Shown: in pieces, positions 57,401 to 64,000 of the stretch
Layout: each line of letters begins with the position of its first letter
How positions within the stretch are numbered: the stretch's first letter is position 1
Assembly: GCF_947507565.1 (NCBI RefSeq)
Contig: NC_089175.1
Coordinates: 6,623,733-6,687,732 of the forward strand
Length of the DNA stretch: 64,000 bases
Origin: Oscarella lobularis
Taxonomy: Eukaryota; Porifera; Homoscleromorpha; Homosclerophorida; Oscarellidae
Reading direction: 5' to 3'
Program-made: the position numbers and the translations under genes
The notes under the pieces: model-generated
What the model saw: only the letters and a program-made list of their open reading frames with translations
What the model was told of the DNA's origin: nothing
Databases searched by the model: none

Positions 57401-60400
57401 CTGAACTTTAACTTCAGACCGTTAGAATCAAAGTTTAGACCTTCAACTTTATCTTCAGGTCCTTAGAATCAGAGTTTTGGCCCTGAACTTTAACTTCAGA
57501 CCCTTAGAGTCAAAGTTTGGGCCTTCAAATTTCTCTTCAGGGCCTTAGAATCAAAGATTTGGCCTTCAACTTTATCTTCAGGGCCTTAGAATCAAAGTTT
57601 TGGCCCTCAACTTTATCTTCAGGTCCTTAGAATCAGAGTTTTGGCCATGAACTTTATCTTCAGGCTCTTAGAATCAGAGTTTAGGCCCTCAACTTTATCT
57701 TCCTGCGCTTAGAATGAAAGTTTAGGCCCTCAACTTTATCTTCGGGCAATTACAATCAAAGTTTAGTCTCTCAACTTTATCTTCAGGTCCTTAGAATCGG
57801 AGTTTAGGCCCTCAACTTTATCTTCAGGCCCTTAGAATCAAAGTTTATTCCCTCAACTTTATGTTTAGCTCATTAGAATCAAAGTTTAGACCCTCAAATT
57901 TATCTTCAGGGCCTTAGAATCAGAGTTTAGGCCCTCAACTTTATCTTCAAATCCTTAGAATCAAAGTCTAGGCCCTCAACTTTATCTTCAGGTCCTTTGA
58001 ATCAGAGTTTTGACCCTGAACTTTAACTTCAGACCGTTAGAATCAAAGTTTAGACCTTCAAATTTCTCTTCAGGGCCTTAGAATCAAAGTTTAGGCCTTC
58101 AACTTTATCTTCAGGGCCTTAGAATCAAAGTCTAGGCCCTCAACTTTATCTTGAGGCCCTTAGAATCAAAGTTTAGGCCCTCAACTTTATCTTCAAGCTC
58201 TTAGAATCAAAGTTTAGGCCATCAACTTTATCTTCAGGTCCATAGAATCAAAGTCTAGGCCCTCAACTTTATCTTCAGGTCACTAGAATCAGAGTTTTGG
58301 CTCATAACTTTAACTTCAGACCCTTAGAATCAAAGTTTGGGCCTTCAAATTTCTCTTCATGGCCTTAGAATCAAAGTTTTGGCCTTCAACTTTATCTTCA
58401 GTCCTTAGAATCAAAGTCTAGGCCCTCAACTTTATCTTCAGGCTCTTAGAATCAAAGTCTAGGCCCTCAACTTTATCTTGAGGCCCTTAGAATAAAAGTT
58501 TAGGCCCTCAACTTATCTTCAGGCTCTTAGAATCAAAGTTTAGGCCCTCAACTTTATCTTCAGGTCCTTAGAATCAGAGTTTTGGCCATGAACTTTATCT
58601 TCAGGCTCTTAGAATCAAAGTTTAGGCCCTCAACTTTATCTTCAGGTTCTTAGAATCAGAGTTTTGGCCCTGACCTTTATCTTCAGGCCCTTAGAGTCAA
58701 TGTTTGGGCCTTCAACTTTATCTTCAGGGTCTTAGAATTAGAGTTTAGGCCCTCAACTTTATCTTTAGCTCCTCAGAATCAAAGTTTAAGCCCTTAACTT
58801 TATCTTTAGGTCCTTAGAATCAAAGTTTAGGCCCTCATCTTTATCTTCAGAACCTTAAAATCGAAGTTTATGCCCTCAACTTTATCTTCAGGTCCTTAGA
58901 ATCAAAGTTTAGGCCCTCATCTTTATCTTCAGGGCCTTAGAATCGAAGTTTATGCCCTCAACTTTATCTTCAGGGCCTTAGAATCAGAGTTTAGGCCCTC
59001 AACTTTATCTTCAGGTCCTTAGAATCAGGGTTTTGACCCTGAACTTTAACTTCAGACCGTTAGAATCAAAGTTTAGACCTTCAACTTTATCTTCAGGTTC
59101 TTAGAATCAAAGTTTTGGCCCTGAACTTTCACTTCAGACCCTTAGAGTCAAAGCTTGGGCCTTCAAATTTCTCTTCAGGGCCTTAGAATCAAAGTTTAGG
59201 CCTTCAACTTTATCTTCAGGGCCTTAGAATCAAAGTCTAGGCCCTCAACTTTATCTTCAGGCCCTTAGAATCAAAGTCTAGGCCCTCAACTTTATCTTGA
59301 GGCCCTTAGAATAAAAGTTTAGGCTCTCAACTTATCTTCAGGCCCTTAGAATCAAAGTTTAGGCCCTCAACTTTATCTTCAGGCTCTTAGAATCAAAGTT
59401 TAGGCCCTCAACTTTATCTTTAGGTCCTTGAAATCAAAGTTTAGGCCCTCAACTTTATCTTCAGGTCCCTAGAATTAAAGTTTAGGCCCTCAACTTTATC
59501 TTCAGGCCCTTAGAATCAAAGTTTAGGCCTTCAACTTTATCTTCAGGTCCCTAGAATCAAAGTTTAGGCCCTCAACTTTATCTTCAAATCCTTTGAATCA
59601 AAGTTTAGGCCCTCAAGTTTATCTTCAGGTCCTTAGAATCAAAGTTTAGTCTCTCAACTTTATCTTCAGGTCCTTAGAATCAAAGTTTAGGCCCTCAACT
59701 TTATCTTCAGGCTCTTAGAATCAAAGTTTAGGCCCTCAACTTTATCTTCAGGTTCTTAGAATCAGAGTTTTGGCCCTGACCTTTATCTTCAGGCCCTTAG
59801 AAACAATGTTTGGGCCTTCAACTTTATCTTCAGGGTCTTAGAATTAGAATTTAGGCCCTCAACTTTATCTTTAGCTCCTTAGAATCAAAATTTAAGCCCT
59901 TAACTTTATCTTTAGGTCCTTAGAATCGAAGTTTAGGCCCTCATCTTTTTCTTCAGAACCTTAAAATCGAAGTTTATGCCCTCAACTTTATCTTCATGTC
60001 CTTAGAATCAAAGTTTAGGCCCTCATCTTTATCTTCAGGGCCTTAGAATCGAAGTTTATGCCCTCAACTTTATCTTCAGGGCCTTTGAATCAATTTTTAG
60101 GCCCTCAACTTATCTTCAGGTCCTTGGAATCAAAGTTTAGGCCCTCAACTTTATCATCAGGTCCCTAGAATCAAAGTTTAGGCCCTCAACTTTATCTTCA
60201 GGTCCTTAGAATCAGAGTTTAGGCCCTCAACTTTATCTTCAGGTCCTTAGAATCAGAGTTTTGACCCTGAACTTTAACTTCAGACCGTTAGAATCAAAGT
60301 TTAGACCTTCAACTTTATCTTCAGGTTCTTAGAATCAGAGTTTTGGCCCCGAACTTTAACTTCAGACCCTTAGAGTCAAAGCTTGGGTCTTCAAATTTCT

Positions 60401-63400
60401 CTTCAGGGCCTTAGAATCAAAGTTTAGGCCTTCAACTTTATCTTCAGGGCCTTAGAATCAAAGTCTAGGCCCTCAACTTTATCTTCAGGGCCTTAGAATC
60501 AGAGTTTAGGCCCTCAACTTTATCTTCAGGACCTTAGAATCAAAGTCTAGGCCCTCAGCTTTATCTTCAAGCGCTTAGAAGAAAAGTTTAGGCCCTCAAC
60601 TTTATCTTCATGCAAATAGAATCAAAGTTTAGTCTCTCAACTTTATCTTCAGGTCCTTAGAATCAAAGTTTGGGCCTTCAAATTTCTCTTCAGGGCCTTA
60701 GAATCGAAGTTTAGGCCTTCAACTTTATCTTCAGGGCCTTAGAATCAAAGTCTTGGCCCTCAACTTTATCTTCAGGGCCTTAGAATCAGAGTTTAGGCCC
60801 TCAACTTTATCTTCAGGCCCTTAGAATCAAAGTCTAGGCCCTCAACTTTATCCTCAGGTGCTTAGAATAAAAGTTTAGGCCCTCAACTTTATCTTCAGGC
60901 AATTAGAATCAAAGTTTAGTCTCTCAACTTTATCTTCAGGTCCTTAGAATCGGAGTTTAGGCCCTCAACTTTATCTTCAGGCCCTTAGATTCAAAGTTTA
61001 TGCCCTCAACTTTATGTTTAGCTCATTAGAATCAAAGTTTAGACCCTCAAATTTGTCTTCAGGGCCTTAGAATGAGAGTTTAGGCCCTCAACTTTATCTT
61101 CAGGCCCTTAGAATCAAAGTCTAGGCCCTCAACTTTATCTTGAGGCCCTTAGAATAAAAGTTTAGGCCCTCAACTTTATCTTCAGGCTCTTAGAATCAAA
61201 GTTTAGGCCATCAACTTTATCTTCAGGTCCTTAGAATCAAAGTCTAAGCCCTCGACTTTCTCTTCAGGTCCTTAGAATCAGAGTTTTGGCTCTGAACTTT
61301 AACTTCAGACCCTTAGAATGAAAGTTTGGGCCTTCAAATTTCTCTTCAGGGCCTTAGAATCAAAGTTTAGGCCTTCAACTTTATCTTCAGGTTCTTAGAA
61401 TCAAAGTCTAGGCCATCAACTTTATCTTCAGGGCCTTAGAATCAGAGTTTATGCCCTCAACTTTATCATCAGGTCCTTTAATCAAAATTTAGGCCCTCAA
61501 CTTCATCTTCAGGTCCCTAGGATCAAAGTTTAGGCCCTCAACTTTATCTTCAGGTCCTTAGAATCAAAGTTTAGTCTCTCAACTTTATCTTCAGGTCCTT
61601 AGAATCGGAGTTTAGGCCCTCAAATTTATCTTCAGGCCCTTAGTATCAAAGTTTATGCCCTCAACTTTATGTTTAGCTCATTAGAATCAAAGTTTAGACA
61701 CTCAAATTTATCTTCAGGGCCTTAGAATCAGAATTTAGGCCCTAAACTTTATCTTCAAATCCTTAGAATCAAAGTTTAAGCCCTCAACTTTATCTTCAGG
61801 TCCTTAGAATCAAAGTTTAGGCCCTCAACTTTATCTTCAGGTCCTTAGAATCAGAGTTTTGACCCTGAACTTTAACTTCAGACCGTTAGAATCAAAGTTT
61901 AGACCTTCAACTTTATCTTCAGGTTCTTAGAATCAGAGTTTTTGCCCTGAACTTTAACTTCAGACCCTTAGAGTCAAAGTTTGGGCCTTCAAATTTCTCC
62001 TCAGGGCCTTAGAATCAAAGTTTAGGCCTTCAACTTTATCTTCAGGGCCTTAGAATCAAAGTCTAGGCCCTCAACTTTATCTTCAGGGTCTTAGAATCAG
62101 AGTTTAGGCCCTCAACTTTATCTTCAGGCCCTTAGAATCAAAGTCTAGGCCCTCAGCTTTATCTTCAGGTCCTTTGAATCTGAGTTTAGGCCCTCAACTT
62201 TATCTTCAGGCCCTTAGAATCAAAGTTTATGCCCTCAACTTTATGTTTAGCTCATTAGAATCAAAGTTTAGACCCTCAAATTTTTCTTCAGGGCCTTAGA
62301 ATCAAAGTCTAGGCCCTCAACTTTATCTTCAGGGCCTTAGAATCAGAGTTTAGGCCCTCAACTTTATCTTCAGGCTCTTAGAATCAAAGTCTAGGCCCTC
62401 ATTTTTCTCTTGAGGCCCTTAGAATAAAAGATTAGGCCCTCAACTTTATCTTCAGGCTCTTAGAATCAAAGTTTAGGCCATCAACTTTATCTTCAGGTCC
62501 TTAGAATCAAAGTCTAGGCCCTCAACTTTATCTTCAGGGCCTTAGAATCAATTTTTAGGCCCTCAACTTATCTTCATGTCCTTGGAATCAAAGTTTAGGC
62601 CCTCAACTTTATCATCAGGTCCCTAGAATCAAAGTTTCGGCCCTCAACTTTATCTTCAAATCCTTAGAATCAAAGTTTAGGCCCTCAACTTTATCTTCAG
62701 GTCTTTAGAATCAGAGTTTAGGCCCTCAACTTTATCTTCAGGTCCTTAGAATCAGAGTTTTGACCCTGAACTTTAACTTCAGACCCTTAGAATCAAAGTT
62801 TAGGCTCTCAACTTTATCTTTAGGTCCTTGGAATCAAAGTTTAGGCCCTCAACTTTATCTTCAGGTCCCTAGAATCAAAGTTCAGGCCCTCAACTTTATC
62901 TTCAGGCCCTTAGAATCAAAGTTTAGGCCCTCAACTTTATCTTCAGGTCCCTAGAATCAAAGTTTAAGCGGTCAACTTTATCTTCAAATCCTTTGAATCA
63001 AAGTTTAGGCCCTCAACTTTATCTTCAGGTCCTTAGAATGAAAGTTTAGTCTCTCAACTTTATCTTCAGGTCCTTAGAATCAAAGTTTAGGCCCTCAACT
63101 TTATCTTCAGGTCCCTAGAATCAAAGTTTAAGCGGTCAACTTTATCTTCAAATCCTTTGAATCAGCGTTTAGGCCCTCAACTTTATCTTTAGGTCCTTAG
63201 AATCAAAGTCTAGGCCCTCAACTTTATCTTCAAATCCTTAGAATCAAAGTTTAGGCCCTCAACTTTATGTTTAGCTCATTAGAATCAAAGTTTAGACCCT
63301 CAAATTTATCTTCAGGGCCTTAGAATCAGAGTTTAGGCCCTCAACTTTATCTTCAAATCCTTCGAATCAAAGTTTAGGCCCTCAACTTTATCTTCAGGTC

Positions 63401-64000
63401 CCTAGAATCAGAGTTTAGGCCCTCAACTTTATCTTCAGGTCCTTAGAATCAGAGTTCTGACCCTGAATTTTAACTTCAGACCGTTAGAATCAAAGTTTAG
63501 ACCTTCAATTTTATCTTCAGGTTCTTAGAATCAGAGTTTTGTCCCTGAACTTTAACTTCAGACCCTTAGAATCAAAGTTTGGGCCTTCAAATTTCTCTTC
63601 AGGGCCTTAGAATCAAAGTTTAGGCCTTCAACTTTATCTTCAGGGCCTTAGAATCAAAGTCTAGGCCCTCAACTTTATCTTCAGGGCCTTAGAATCAGAG
63701 TTTAGGCCCTCAACTTTATCTTCAGGTCCTTAGAATCAGAGTTTTGGCCATGAACTTTATCTTCAGGCTCTTAGAATCAAAGTTTAGGCCCTCAACTTTA
63801 TCTTCAGGTTCTTAGAATCAGAGTTTTGGCCCTGACCTTTATCTTCAGGCCCTTAGAGTCAATGTTTGGGCCTTCAACTTTATCTTCAGTGTCTTAGAAT
63901 TAGAGTTTAGGCCCTCAACTTTATCTTTAGCTCCTTAGAATCAAAGTTTAAGCCCTTAACTTTATCTTTAGGTCCTTAGAATCAAAGTTTAGGCCCTCAT
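51452..64000. repeat. 41-bp satellite array, second segment (continues past the window)
   Basis: About 305 monomers of the same 41-base unit, running off the right edge. Variants recur in order: a GGGCCTTCAAATTTCTCTTC type, a TTTTGGCCCTGAACTTTAAC type, and short monomers such as CCTCATTTTATC. Higher-order repeats are visible: a four-monomer unit of 164 bases (the variant TTAGGCGGTC starts at 51871, 52035 and 52199) and longer units marked by TTAGAATTAG at 52473, 53168, 53616 and 54187. No genes. The 64-codon ORF at 62760 is repeat translation. Confidence 0.95.

Noticed and set aside
62760-62954. 64-codon ORF
   Set aside because: Satellite translation; three monomers return to frame after 123 bases.
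49397-64000. CRISPR-like regular repeats
   Set aside because: The 41-bp units are head-to-tail without unique spacers, and the genome is eukaryotic.

Overview
The window is eukaryotic, most likely from an early-branching animal, with a sponge as the best guess. Genes are split by very short introns (about 45-110 bases), and the proteins are animal-type: secreted collagen/fibrinogen-domain proteins and Roco GTPases carrying Death, CARD, ZU5, ankyrin and macro modules. The species cannot be fixed from sequence alone.

Bases 1 to about 46900 are a segmentally duplicated cluster of two gene families. On the minus strand lie seven ficolin-like loci, each built as signal peptide, collagen Gly-X-Y exons and a fibrinogen-related domain (FReD). 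Four look intact (241-1653, 17541-18938, 22519-23926, 35915-37327). One has lost its usual start codon (33493-34896), one carries a frameshift and a stop (20128-21513), and one is a FReD-only fragment (8359-8922). On the plus strand lie three Roc-COR-Death paralogues with different N-terminal modules. The first has a CARD-like exon and a C-terminal ZU5-Death extension (9643-16094). The second has a MACROD-type macro domain but is broken by a stop and a frameshift (28169-32435). The third has twelve one-exon ankyrin repeats (41711-46885). The modules join the shared Roc exon at the same phase-0 boundary. The secreted lectin-like and death-fold content suggests an innate-recognition cluster; that role is inference.

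Between the genes, a conserved block of roughly 3-4 kb follows the FReD genes at about 1.7-5.5, 24-28 and 37.4-41.3 kb. It carries remnants of a divergent multi-exon gene, a GGGGTC-rich foldback element, a GC-rich hairpin and CRE-like palindromes.

From about 46.9 kb gene content falls away. A 5' fragment of the ankyrin-Roco gene (48837-49344) abuts a very large 41-bp satellite that fills 49397-64000 and leaves the window. The satellite has higher-order structure and is interrupted once, in monomer register, by a 778-bp block made of other short repeats.

Exon boundaries were set by hand from GT-AG (or GC-AG) signals, reading phase and comparison among paralogues. No transcript or database search was available.
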